From VRUE01 sp963718775 (GTDB lineage: Bacteria; Actinomycetota; Thermoleophilia; Solirubrobacterales; 70-9): a stretch of DNA of 64,000 nt. Shown here piece after piece: positions 33,273-45,054 of this stretch. Where the stretch lies: positions 1,984,001 to 2,048,000 of the forward strand of contig OY970377.1 in the NCBI GenBank assembly GCA_963718775.1, read 5' to 3'. Position 1 is the stretch's first letter. Every line of letters starts with the position of its first letter. Made by a program: the position numbers and the translations under genes. A model generated the notes under the pieces. That model was not told the DNA's origin. It did no database searches and saw nothing but the letters and a program-made list of their open reading frames with translations.

Positions 33273-35191
33273 ATGAAAGGAATGACTCTCATGAGCCGCA
33301 CTCTCAGCGCCCCTCGATGGGGTTTGAGCGCTGTCCTGGCAGGGGCACTCGCCCTGGCCTTGACGGTGCTCGCGGCGGTTGGCCTGTCCTCTCAGGCGAA
33401 CGCCGCTTTCACAACGGCCAAATGCAACGGGCCGAGCATCACCGGCGAAGGCGGTTCCTTCGCCAAAGACGCGCACGGTGTGTACAACTTCAACTTCAAG
33501 AACAGCTACTGCCCGGGCACGTCGGCCAACGTCACCTACGCGGCCAACGGCAGCGGCGCAGGAGTGAAGGCAGTGACCCTTCGCACCCTGGCGCCGCGTT
33601 TCGGGCAGACCGACGATCCGCCGACCGTGGCTCAGGTCAACCTGATGAACGCCGGCGCGACGGTCGACCCCGGCGCCGGCAAAGCGGTGACGGTGGCAGA
33701 CACCGATCCGTCCAACGACGGGAAAATCCACGTCGTGCCGTCGGCCGTCGGCGCTGTGGTCGCCCTGGTCAACTTCCCCCAGAACTGCGACCCGACGCTG
33801 CTCACCCCCGCGCACCGGACCGATGCCGCCGGCACCACCGATGACGCGCTGCTGCGGGTCCGCTTCGCCAAGTCGGAGTTCGAGCAGATCTGGGCGCAGG
33901 GCGCCAGTGGCGGTCCCTCCGCGGTTCCGTACCTGCACTGGGACGACGTGCTCACCGAGCTCAGCACGGACGCCGATTGCGACGTGCCGATCACTCGTGT
34001 CGTCCGCTTCGACCAGTCCGGCACCACGTTCACGTTCAAGGACTACCTGGACGCGATCAACCCGGCTCGCGGCTGGAGCACCACCTACTCCACCACGGAC
34101 GCCACCAACCTGACCAGGATCTGGCCGGGGGCCACGTTCGGCCCGCGAGCGATTGCTCGGGCACCGAAGGCCCGGCGGCGGCGCCTCCGAGACTGACCGA
34201 CAACCTGACCAGCGCCTGCGGTACCGGCAACGGCAACCTGGTCGACAAGTTGATCGCCACGGATGGCTCGGTCGGCTACGCCGACCTGGCGACCGCCCGC
34301 AACAAGGGCCTGGCCCTCAACCCCGCCGGCGCTGCCGGACCGACGACGCCCTACTGGACCCAGGTCCAGAACGGCTCGGGGACGTTCACCGAGCCGAGCG
34401 CTGACGTCAACGGCTTCCGCACCGACGGCAGCAAGGGCGCCAACTGCCTGCAGGCGACGTTCTCGGGCGTGCCGACGACGCCGTCTGACAAGACGTTCGG
34501 CGACTGGTCCCAGACCAGCGGCGTCGACTCCGCCCTGGGCTACGGGATCTGCACCCTGACCTATGGGCTGGTGTTCGACGACAGCTCTACGGTCTGGGGC
34601 ACCGGCGCGCCCGAGGAGGCGGCGGCCCGCACGGTCAAGGACTACTGGGAAACCGTCCTCACCGATGGCGTCCAGGGTCAGCTGTTCGCGGCCGACTACG
34701 CGCCGCTGCCCGCTGGCATCCTGGCGATCTCCCGTACCGGGATCACGGCCGTAGATTGGAAAAAGGGCCCCGGTGGCGGTGGCAACAACGGTGGCGGTGG
34801 CAACACTCCGCCCGTCAACAACGGTGGCGGTGGCGGTAATCCCGCTCCGGTCAAGCCGAGCAACCTGTTCTCGTTGCCGCGCAAGTCGATCTCGTCCAAA
34901 ACCGGTGGCGCGACGATCTCGGCCAAGCTGCCCGGCGCGGGCCAGCTCGAGCTGGTCGGCACCGCCAAGTCCGGCAAAAAGACGATCAAGGTCGGCCGGG
35001 TCGTGTTGACCGCCAACAAGGCGGGCACCTTCGAGCTGGCGCTGAAGCCGAGCGCCGCCGCGAAAAAGGTGCTGCGCGAAAAGGGCAGCCTCAAGGTGGC
35101 CCTCGAGCTCACCTTCACACCTGATGGCGGCGAGGCGAACACCGACACCAGCTCGGTGACGCTGAAGCTGAAGAAAGAGAAAGGGAAGTAG
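33273..35191 (+). pseudogene. PstS-like periplasmic-binding protein with C-terminal extension, one frameshift
   Basis: From ATG 33273 there is a signal peptide (AVLAGALALALTVLAAVGL) and a binding-protein pattern (CNGPSITGEGGSFAKDA, CPGTSANVTYAANGSGAG, QIWAQGASGGPSAVPYLHWDD). The frame breaks near 34145-34160 and resumes with LTDNLTSACGTGNGNLV through VTLKLKKEKGK at 35191. A Gly/Asn/Pro-rich linker leads to a C-terminal beta domain (residues from about 540). The N-terminal part resembles phosphate-binding PstS proteins; the true ligand is unknown. It is separate from the pst operon at 45 kb. Confidence 0.55.
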
Positions 35192-35223
35192 CGCAGGCAG
35201 CTGAGTCCCACACTCCGGTGCAA

Positions 35224-35258
35224 GCGGCGCCCGGGCTCGAATCGAGCCCGGGCGCCGC
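35224..35258. terminator. Strong GC-rich hairpin
   Basis: Seventeen-bp perfect arms (GCGGCGCCCGGGCTCGA and its complement) are separated by one base, with further imperfect pairing outward to about 35206-35272. It lies 33 bp after the PstS-like gene stop and before the FtsH-like gene. It is probably a terminator without T-tract, as common in actinobacteria. Confidence 0.6.
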
Positions 35259-35303
35259 ACCGGTGTTGGGACTCGGGGAAACCAGATCGCAAAGAGGGGG
35301 CAG

Positions 35304-37338
<2,035 letters not shown>

Positions 37339-37346
<8 letters not shown>

Positions 37347-38956
37347 ACGAGCAGCCACACTGGCGCTCGCGGCGGTCGTCGCGGCCACCGCCATGGCGCT
37401 CGTCTCCTCTCCGGCACGAGCCGCCGAGCCGATCTGGCGCCTGGAGCAGCCGCCTCCTCCGGCCGGCGTGCCCTTCAAGGTGCCGCTCGGCGCGCCCGGA
37501 GACCTGCAGTTCTGGGAAGCCAACCGCGGCCTGCTAACGGTCGAGGGCAACGAGACGATCCCGCGCGGCATCTACAGCTGGGACGGGCAGAGCTGGCATC
37601 AGCTCGCCAGCGTCTGCGGCGGCCCCGGCGACACGGCGCGGATCGCCTGGGCGGGACCGCGCGAGTTCTGGGTGATCAGCGAACCGAGCCTGCCGCGGGT
37701 CGGCTCGGGGCTGGCGCTCTGTCGCTTCAAGGACGGCCAGGTCGTCGATTCCTGGAGCACCCGCGCTGACGCCGTCGACCCCTTCCGCCAGATGATGGCG
37801 GCGACCTGCGACGGGCCCGACGACTGCTGGTTCGGTGGGGTCGGCGACCAGGACCCGCTCGGCGAGCGGGTCGGCGCCTTCCACCTGCACTGGAACGGGG
37901 TCGATCTGGAGAGCTTTTACGGGCCGCAAGGCCGCGGCGTCAGCGACATGCAGTTCCACGACGGCAAGCTCTACGAGAGCACCCTGGTCGGCCGAGCGCC
38001 CGAGAATCGCACCGAAGCGGTCGATTTGGCAGAACCCGAGGCGGCCCCGCGCCTGCTGCACACGATCGCCGGCGACGTCTTCGCCAACGACCCGTTCGTG
38101 CCGGCCGCTGCGGCCAACAGCACTGAGCTGCTGGCCCTCGACGGCGACGCGCAGCAGCTCTGGGCGGTCGGTGGCGGCGCGGCCTCCGGCCCGGCGGCCC
38201 CGCAGGGTGGGGCGGTGGCGAGAGCGCCTCTGGCGGCGCGCTTGGTCGGCGGCGCCTTCGACGAGCTCGACGCTGTCGGACGTCTTCGGAGCGACCGATC
38301 GCTTCACCGATGTGGCGGCGATCCCCGATACGACGGAAGCGCTCGCCGCCGTCGCGCCGTTCGCCGATCGCCACAGCGCCAACAGCAAGGCGACGGTGGC
38401 GCGGATCGCCGCCGACGGCACGACGACCCTGGCGCGCTTGCCTGCCGCCGGCGCCGGTCGCGGCAGCGCCGCGCGGATCGCCTGTCCGGCGACGAACGAC
38501 TGCTGGATGGTCACCTGGGCCGGTTGGCTCTTCCACTACAGCGACGGCACGCAGCTGGCCCGTGACACCGACCCCGCCTTCCAGGGGACGATCGAGTTCC
38601 GCCCCAACGAGTCGGCCGAGCAGTTCGTTCCCGACCGCCTGCCGGTCGACGACTCCCAGCTCTTCGCGCCGCCGCCGCTGGAGCTGACGCCGAACGCCGT
38701 GCAGCGGCAGAAGGTGAAGCGGCTGCCGCCGTTGTTGCGCAAGGTGCGCTCGCGCCTGCAGGGGCTTAGCTTGACGGTGAGCTTCACCTTGACCAGGCGC
38801 GCCAAGGTGAGCCTCCTGGCAAAGCGGGGCGGCAGCACCGTCGCCAGCACGCCAGCACAGCTCTTCGCCCCCGGCCGTCACGAGCTGACCCTGCGGCTCA
38901 GCCGCGATCGCTACCCGACCCGGTTGGCCTTCAAGACCTCGGTGGTGAAGAGGTGA
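37339..38956 (+). pseudogene. Secreted beta-propeller-like protein, one frameshift
   Basis: A GTG start overlaps the protease gene and gives a signal peptide (AATLALAAVVAATAMALVSS) followed by propeller-like strands (GIYSWDGQSWHQLASVCGG, CDGPDDCWFGGVGDQDPLG). Sense changes frame near 38270 and continues to 38956 (IACPATNDCWMVTWAGWLFHY, then a basic segment FTLTRRAKVSLLAKRGG). Repeated C-x4-DCW elements mark the blades. The stop overlaps the start of the next, larger gene (GTGA). The function is unknown; probably exported. Confidence 0.55.
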
Positions 38957-41900
38957 GCGGCCGGCTTCGCTACGTGGCGGGCTTCGCGGCGCTCTTCGCG
39001 GTCGTGCTGGCGGTTGCCTCCCCCGAAAATGGTCGCAGCGCCCTGCTCGGGGTCGGGCCACTGCCGCTGCTCGGTCCCGCTGATTCCGAAACCACCCTGA
39101 TGGGCGCCGCTCCGGCGGGGGAGCCGGGTGAAGCCTGGGCTTACCGGCGCTTGCCTCTGGCGGTTGGGAATGTGCGGGTGGGCACTCGCCAGCTCGCCTT
39201 CGGCCCGGTCGCCAATTCCGCCCAGCCCGAACCGCAACTCGCCTTCCTGCGCCACACCGACGCCTCCGGCTGGCAGGTATTCGATACCCCGGTCGACGAG
39301 TCCGGCCAGCCGTATCGCGGCCCGCTGCCGAACCGGCTCTCGGCGAGGATCACCCCCAGCGGGGGCGGCGTCCTGGTCGGGCGCGATCTGCACCGGCCGG
39401 TTGGCCAGCAGGTCGTCGTCCTCGATCACGATCCCGGCGCCAACTGGCGTGCCCTGGATCCGCCCCCGGTCGACGTGCTCCTGCCCGCCGAAGAAGGCCG
39501 GCCGGCAGAGGCGCTCGCCGACGAAAACGGCTCCGGCGCGGTCGCGGTGGCCGCCTTCGACGAGGGGCCCCACACGGGTCTCCTCTTCGGCCCGGTCGGT
39601 CGCTCTGCCAGCGACGGGATCGTCCACTTCGACGGGCAGGAATGGGCCAAACGCGAGCCGATCGAGATCCCGGCCGGCTCGGAGGCGCACTTCCACATCC
39701 TCGCGATCGCGGCGACCGGCCTCGCCAACGCCTGGGCGCTGGCCGAGCCCGATCCGGACGCGGGCCTGAACCGCTCGGTCGTCCTGCTCGAACGGACCTC
39801 GACTCCCGATGGGCCGCTCTGGGTGGATCGGCCACTGGCCGGCACCGCCTTCGCCGATCGCGACGACCCGGGCGCGGGGATCGCCGGCGCCGCGCCGATC
39901 GGCGGCGCCGCGCAGCCGTTGACCGTGACCAGCGACGGCGCCTGGATCGATCTCACGGCGACGATCAATGGGGTCGATCGCGACATCACCCTCTTCTACG
40001 ACAGCGGCAATGGAGCGGTCACCGGCGCCTGGTGCGACGACGCCTCCGTCTGTCCCGGAAAACCGCTTGGCGCCAAGCTCTCGCGCCAGGGCGGCTACCG
40101 CAGCTTCGCCTGGCCGGGCGGCGAGTTCGGCGCCCGCATCGTCACCAACCCGCTCGACCCGGTCGGGGGCGAGGACAGCAACCGCGGCACCTACCTGCGC
40201 TTCGCCGATGGCGCTTTCGCCCGGATGCCGGGCGGTGGCGGCAGCTTCCACCCCAGCGGGGCGTTCGAGAACGCCGACAGCGGTTGGCTCGAGGGGCCGG
40301 TCGAGATCTCCGCCAAGACCCCGCCGCCGGCGCCGCAGCCGTGGCCGGTCTCGCTGCGCGCTCCGCTCGCAGACGTGACCGCGGCGCCGGGCGCTTCGCC
40401 GGGGTCACTCGGCGCCCGGGCGCTGGCCGTAGGCGCCGACGGGGCGGTCGCCCGCTACGAGCCAGGACGCGGCTGGCAGCGCGAGTTCCTGCTCTCCTCG
40501 AGCGGCAGCGTCAACAGGGCGACCCTGCGCGGCGTCGCCTGGCCCGAGCCCTCGCGCGCCCAGGCGGTCGGCGACCAGGGGGCGATGTGGCAATGGAACG
40601 CCGCCGACGATCTCTGGATCCCCGATCCGGGCATCCCGATCGGCTTCGAAGGCAACCTGATGGACGTCGCCTTCGATCCCGCCGACCCCGATCGTGGCTA
40701 CGCGGTCGGCAAGGGCGGCGTGCTGTTGCGCTACGGCAAGAGCTGGGACCAGGAGGCGCTGCCGCCGGGCTATCAGGGCGCCAACCTGACCTCGGTCGCC
40801 TTCGCCGGCAGCGAGGCGATCGTCGCCGCGGGCGGCGACCTGCTCGTCAACGACGGCGGCAGCTGGCGAGTCGACGCCTCCGCTCACGCTCTGCTCGACA
40901 GCGTTCGCGCCGGCGATCCGCAGCTGTTCGCGGTCGCCGCCCTGCCCGACGGGGGCGCTGTCGCCGCCGGCCGCGACATCGTCATCGAGCGCGACGGCCC
41001 CGGCTCGCCCTGGCGCTTCTCCAATCAGCCGCTGCCGGGCTCGACGGCGATCGCCGTAGCCGCCGTTCGCGACGGCGGCTCGGTGCGCGCGATCGTCTCC
41101 GTGGTCCCGCGCCTCACCTTTCCCGCCGGTGACAGCCTGCCGCCGCCGGACCCCAACGTGCCGTCGCCGATCGTGCCGCCCTTCGCCTTCCCCGGCGACG
41201 GCTACCTGCTGCGCGAGACCGCCGCCGGCTGGGTCGACGAGGAGCGGACGGCGTTCGCTGGCGCCGGCGACGATCGCCCGCTGAAGAGCGATCCGATCCT
41301 CTCGCTGTTGCTCGACCCGTCCGGCAACGGCTGGGCCGTTGGGGGTTGGAGCGGTTACGCCGACGCGGTCGGCCGTGGCACCTCGGCCAGCGGCGCCGGC
41401 AAATCGATCCGCGAAACCGTGCGCACCGCGGCGATCTTCCGCTATGGCTCCGGCGCCGGTTCTGCGCCGGCCTCGACCAGCGTCCAGCCCGTGCCGATGT
41501 CGGCCGGCGCGGTTCGGTTCGCCGTCGCCGGCAACGCCGAGTGCGACGCTCCCTGCGCCGATCTGGTCCGGCAGGGGATCGGCCCCGATCGTTCGTTGAG
41601 CGCGGCGCTCGGCGCTGTCGCCCGCATGCGGGGCGGCAACGGGCCGCGGGCGCTGCTCTACACCGGCAACCGGGTCAAGAGCGGCCTCGACGACGCCGAC
41701 GCGGTGCGCTTCGCGGAACTGCTCGGCGCCCAGCCGGGCCTGCCGGTGTTCGCTGCGCTGGGCTCCAACGATGCCTCCAGCAGCGACGGGGCAGGCGCAT
41801 TCCGCTCCGCTTTCGCCCCCTTCCCGGCCCCGTTCGGCGCCGCTGGGGCGCTGCCGGGGATCTCGACGGCGGGCATCCCCGGAGCGGCGCCCAAACCCGA

Positions 41901-43524
41901 AGCGCGTACCCACTACGCCTTCGACACCAGCGGCCCCGGCGGCACGGTGCGGGTGGTCGTGATCGACAACTCGCTGGGCTCCCTGGCCGCCTCCGACTCG
42001 CATCAGAACCCACTCGAGCCGCAACTGCTGTGGCTGGAAGCGGTGCTCGCCGACGCCCGCGCCAAGGGGATCCGGGTGGTGGTGATGGGCAACCGCAGCC
42101 TCAACACCAGCTTCACGCCGAAGCTCAACGTCGCCAGCGACGGCGATCAGGTCGCTCGTGCCCTGGTCGAAGGCGGCGCCTCGGCCTACCTCTTCGATCG
42201 TCCGGAAGAGAACCGGACGATGCGGATCCCGGCCGGCGCCACGCAGACGATCCCCAGCTTCGGCACCGGCACGCTCGGTTACCGCTCGCCGATCTCCGGC
42301 GCCGTCGGGTTGGCGACCGCCGACTCGCTGTTCGGCGACAGCGGCATCATGCTGCTCGAGATCGGCAGCCCGGCGAACGGCTCCAACGTCGCGCCGGTCG
42401 GCGTCCGGCTGATCCCGCTGATCGAAGACCTCTCGCTCGAGGCGACCGACGGCACGCTGCTGCGCCGCTCCCGCCCGGCGCTCTTCCGGGGGCTTGGGCG
42501 CCGGCCGCGGGGCGGGGATCGCTGGGGTCGCGCCTCTGCCGGCACCGGCAATCCGGACCCTTCGGGCGCCAGTCCGTACATCTCCTTCCCTCCGGACCAG
42601 TGCCTGGTGGCCGGTTGCTCTGCCCGCGTCAATCCCGAGTACAGCTTCACCTCCTCGGACCCCGACATCGCCGACTTCGTCCGTCAGGACCCGGCCTCGG
42701 CCAATCTGCGCAAGCCCTTCCTCGACGGCAGCGACCGGGTCGTCACCGACAACACCTCGGGCCTGCTCTGCCCCTTCAACGCGGGGACGACGACGGTCAC
42801 GATCAGCTCCGGCGGCTACGCCTACTCCGAGCAGGTGACCGTGCTCGGCGGCAGCGTGCAGCGGCCCTGCGGCACGCGGCCGCTGCGCCCCGATCGCTTC
42901 AAGCGCGCTGCCGCGGTGGCCGCGCCACCGGCGCCGCCACCGCCACCCAACTCTCCGCCAGGCAGCCCGCCGGTCGACTTCACGCCTCCGCCGCCACCGC
43001 CGGCCGCGACGCCGCCACCGCCACCGAGCCCGCCGGCGCTGCACGTGCCGCCGCCGATCCCCGAGACGTTCCTGCTGCCACCGACGCCGCCGCTCGGGGT
43101 CGTGCCGGCCATCGTGCCGCCGCCCCCGCCGCCGATCGTGCGCCCCCTGCCGCCGGGCGGCGCCCCGGCGCGCACCTACCAAGTCGAGGAAAAGCGCGAG
43201 GAGGAGGCGGCAACCGAGGAATCGCACGCCTTCTCGCGCTACACGGCGCCCGAAGCCCCGCGCTACGCGAGGGGCGAGGCCACTCGCTACCAGGCCGGCG
43301 AAGGCGGCTTCACCGTGCCGCCCTACCTGCTCGCCTTCGTCCTGCTCGCCGCCCTGGCCGGCGCCTCGGTGCGCGGCGGCCCCAGCGCCCGGCGCCGCAC
43401 CCACCGCATCCCCGCCCCCGTTTCCAACGCCACCCCCTCTCCACTGACTTCGTCTTTCTTCGCCAATAGAGCGAATAAAGACGAAGTCACCCCTGAAGAC
43501 CGCGACCGAAGGAGTCGACGATGA
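38953..43524 (+). CDS. Giant secreted, membrane-anchored protein: propeller, phosphoesterase-like and Ig-like domains
   Basis: This 1523-residue protein has an N-terminal signal or anchor (about residues 5-22). A long propeller-like region (to about 850) contains blades such as LTSVAFAGSEAIVAAGGDLL. A region at about 855-1115 follows the strand order of calcineurin-like phosphoesterases, but the metal-ligand motifs are altered (FAVAGN, LYTGNRVKSG, FAALGSND, VVMGNRS). A bacterial Ig-like domain (about 1210-1310), a Pro-rich spacer and a C-terminal helix (YLLAFVLLAALAGASV) follow. The tail after that helix is encoded by palindrome copy c. It is coupled to genes on both sides. Confidence 0.6.
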   Translation: MSGRLRYVAGFAALFAVVLAVASPENGRSALLGVGPLPLLGPADSETTLMGAAPAGEPGEAWAYRRLPLAVGNVRVGTRQLAFGPVANSAQPEPQLAFLRHTDASGWQVFDTPVDESGQPYRGPLPNRLSARITPSGGGVLVGRDLHRPVGQQVVVLDHDPGANWRALDPPPVDVLLPAEEGRPAEALADENGSGAVAVAAFDEGPHTGLLFGPVGRSASDGIVHFDGQEWAKREPIEIPAGSEAHFHILAIAATGLANAWALAEPDPDAGLNRSVVLLERTSTPDGPLWVDRPLAGTAFADRDDPGAGIAGAAPIGGAAQPLTVTSDGAWIDLTATINGVDRDITLFYDSGNGAVTGAWCDDASVCPGKPLGAKLSRQGGYRSFAWPGGEFGARIVTNPLDPVGGEDSNRGTYLRFADGAFARMPGGGGSFHPSGAFENADSGWLEGPVEISAKTPPPAPQPWPVSLRAPLADVTAAPGASPGSLGARALAVGADGAVARYEPGRGWQREFLLSSSGSVNRATLRGVAWPEPSRAQAVGDQGAMWQWNAADDLWIPDPGIPIGFEGNLMDVAFDPADPDRGYAVGKGGVLLRYGKSWDQEALPPGYQGANLTSVAFAGSEAIVAAGGDLLVNDGGSWRVDASAHALLDSVRAGDPQLFAVAALPDGGAVAAGRDIVIERDGPGSPWRFSNQPLPGSTAIAVAAVRDGGSVRAIVSVVPRLTFPAGDSLPPPDPNVPSPIVPPFAFPGDGYLLRETAAGWVDEERTAFAGAGDDRPLKSDPILSLLLDPSGNGWAVGGWSGYADAVGRGTSASGAGKSIRETVRTAAIFRYGSGAGSAPASTSVQPVPMSAGAVRFAVAGNAECDAPCADLVRQGIGPDRSLSAALGAVARMRGGNGPRALLYTGNRVKSGLDDADAVRFAELLGAQPGLPVFAALGSNDASSSDGAGAFRSAFAPFPAPFGAAGALPGISTAGIPGAAPKPEARTHYAFDTSGPGGTVRVVVIDNSLGSLAASDSHQNPLEPQLLWLEAVLADARAKGIRVVVMGNRSLNTSFTPKLNVASDGDQVARALVEGGASAYLFDRPEENRTMRIPAGATQTIPSFGTGTLGYRSPISGAVGLATADSLFGDSGIMLLEIGSPANGSNVAPVGVRLIPLIEDLSLEATDGTLLRRSRPALFRGLGRRPRGGDRWGRASAGTGNPDPSGASPYISFPPDQCLVAGCSARVNPEYSFTSSDPDIADFVRQDPASANLRKPFLDGSDRVVTDNTSGLLCPFNAGTTTVTISSGGYAYSEQVTVLGGSVQRPCGTRPLRPDRFKRAAAVAAPPAPPPPPNSPPGSPPVDFTPPPPPPAATPPPPPSPPALHVPPPIPETFLLPPTPPLGVVPAIVPPPPPPIVRPLPPGGAPARTYQVEEKREEEAATEESHAFSRYTAPEAPRYARGEATRYQAGEGGFTVPPYLLAFVLLAALAGASVRGGPSARRRTHRIPAPVSNATPSPLTSSFFANRANKDEVTPEDRDRRSRR
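43445..43489. repeat. Palindromic repeat, copy c
   Basis: Nineteen-bp arms with one mismatch start TGACTTCGTCTTT and end AAAGACGAAGTCA around CAATAGA. They are read as the last codons of the large anchored protein. It shares its right half with copy b (22546-22604) and its outer stem with copy a (18991-19042). Confidence 0.7.
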
Positions 43525-44252
43525 CGTCCAATAGCCGCTTGACGGGGGTCGCCGCCTGGGCGGCACTCGCCCTTTCGCTGTTCGCCCTGCTGCTCGCCGG
43601 GGCGGTGGCCTCAGATGCCGCCAAGCGGCTACCGGGGGCGAGCCTGCAGCCGAAGAAGTTCGGCATTCTGCGCCTCAACAAGAAGAAGAAGTTCCCGGCC
43701 AGCGTGCTGCCTGGCAAGGTCTTCGACCACTGTTCGCCGGAGACGGTGAAGATCGGGACGGTCTGCATGATGACCAACCCCTATCCGCTGGAAAAGGGCG
43801 ACATCGGCAAGAACGACTACTTCTTCGCGACCCAGAAGTGCGCCGATCTCGGCGGTTACCTGCCGACCGCGGCGCAGCTGATCGGCGCGGCGCCCTACGT
43901 GAAGCTGGCCGGCCGGGTCGACGACAACGAGGTCACCGCCTCGACCGACGTCGACCCCACCGACGGGCTCAAGGACCGCCGTGAGATGAGCGCCTCGCTG
44001 ACCACGACGGCCTCCGGTGGCCGCGCCGCCGGCTCACAGGGCGTCAGCGAAGGCTCCCGCGGAGACCCGAAGGCAGGGGAGCCCGACCCGGCGCCGCTGC
44101 CTGCCGACCCGGCGCCGGAAACCCTCCAATACATCACCGTCTACGACAACGGCGACCACGGCGGCTTCGCCGGAGGAAAGCCGGTCGGCCAGCCGGAGAA
44201 CTTCCGCTGCGCTTTCAACAAGGCGCAGGGGAACGCGGGGGAGCTTGACTAG
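43521..44252 (+). CDS. Secreted protein of unknown function
   Basis: This 243-residue protein has a signal peptide (about residues 10-31). A Lys-rich segment precedes CSPETVKIGTVCMMTNPYPLEKGD and CADLGGYLPTAAQLIGAAPY. The latter resembles carbohydrate-module or formylglycine-enzyme-like 'C...GG-LPT..QL' elements that follow propeller proteins in related genomes. The second half is low complexity. ATGA overlap couples it to the giant gene upstream. I do not assign a function. Confidence 0.5.
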   Translation: MTSNSRLTGVAAWAALALSLFALLLAGAVASDAAKRLPGASLQPKKFGILRLNKKKKFPASVLPGKVFDHCSPETVKIGTVCMMTNPYPLEKGDIGKNDYFFATQKCADLGGYLPTAAQLIGAAPYVKLAGRVDDNEVTASTDVDPTDGLKDRREMSASLTTTASGGRAAGSQGVSEGSRGDPKAGEPDPAPLPADPAPETLQYITVYDNGDHGGFAGGKPVGQPENFRCAFNKAQGNAGELD

Positions 44253-44259
44253 CTAGGTG

Positions 44260-44290
44260 GGGGAGGAGGCTGGCTGCCAGCCTCCTCCCC
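44260..44290. terminator. Hairpin terminator
   Basis: Fourteen-bp perfect arms (GGGGAGGAGGCTGG/CCAGCCTCCTCCCC) enclose a CTG loop, 7 bp after the stop of the secreted-protein gene. No T-tract is present. Confidence 0.65.
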
Positions 44291-44394
44291 TCGAAAGCTC
44301 AATGAAAGCCCCGGACTGGGCTCGGCGCCAGGTTCCGGGCTTCGCTTAGAGCTGGTGCGGCTTCGGAGGAGCTTTCGAAGTTCGGGTGCGGTTT

Positions 44395-44502
44395 GAAGGG
44401 TTGCCGGTGCCCCTCCCCGGGAGGCTCTGTATCCCCACCCCGCAGAATCGTGCGGATCCAGCTGCGCGACGGCCTCCAGGGGAGGGGCACCGGCAACCCT
44501 TC
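44395..44502. repeat. 24-bp perfect inverted repeat, 60-bp spacer
   Basis: Arms at 44395-44418 and 44479-44502 are exact reverse complements (core GGTTGCCGGTGCCCCTCCCC, one strand). They flank 60 bp without a gene. It lies between convergent genes ending at 44252 and 44523. It could be a bidirectional terminator or the ends of a small non-autonomous element. Confidence 0.7.
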
Positions 44503-44522
44503 ACGGGGTCACGACCAAATCT

Positions 44523-44867
44523 CTAAAGCTCTTCCGGTGTGAACCTGTAGCCGATCCCGAAGTGGGTGTGGATGTACGCCCAGCCCGGGGCGACCTGCTC
44601 CAGCTTGGCGCGGACCTTGCGGACCAGCACGTCGACGGAACGGTCGCGGCGGGGCATCTCGCCGCCCCAGATCAACTCGTAGATCTGCGGTCGCTGAACG
44701 ACGCTGTCGCGGCGCTCGGCGAGCAGGAAGAAGAGCTCGAACTCGCGCACCGTGAAGCCGGCGCGCGTGCCGTCGACGAGGACCTGCAGCTCGCCGGGGC
44801 GGATCTCCAGGTTGGCGATCCGCCGCTTTGCGCCCTCGGGGGACGAGGTGGGGAGCGCCACGAGCAT
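44523..44867 (-). CDS. Orphan OmpR/PhoB-type winged-helix DNA-binding protein
   Basis: The protein of about 114 residues from ATG 44867 is only the effector domain: LEIRPGELQVLVDGTRAGFT, REFELFFLLAERRDSVV, YELIWGGEMPRRDRSVDVLVRKVRAKLE and YIHTHFGIGYRF (Trans_reg_C fold, given in parts). No receiver domain is encoded. It is divergent from pstS, so it is a candidate regulator of the phosphate operon. A longer N-terminal extension to 45020 is possible but overlaps the likely promoter. Confidence 0.7.
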   Translation of the reverse strand: MLVALPTSSPEGAKRRIANLEIRPGELQVLVDGTRAGFTVREFELFFLLAERRDSVVQRPQIYELIWGGEMPRRDRSVDVLVRKVRAKLEQVAPGWAYIHTHFGIGYRFTPEEL

Positions 44868-45054
44868 CGCCTCAGAGCTTCGCCTTCGACGGTGTCGAAG
44901 CGGTAAACGACCTGTATCGAAGTGGAGAAAATTTGGATAACGCGTTTCACCAGTTCTTCTCCAAACAGTCACGTTGCGTTTACCTTGCTGGCGCGGGTCG
45001 AGTCGAGACTGGCGTTGCACAAACTTCTCGACCAGCTACCAGGAGCGAGCACAG

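Noticed and set aside
40405..43566. A 1053-codon minus-strand reading frame
   Set aside because: It is antisense to the giant secreted-protein gene; its composition (Arg/Gly/Ala, no domains) is typical of a GC-rich shadow frame.
44868..45054. A canonical PHO box before pstS
   Set aside because: No 11-bp-spaced direct repeats of the CTGTCAT type are visible; only a widely spaced inverted pair is present.
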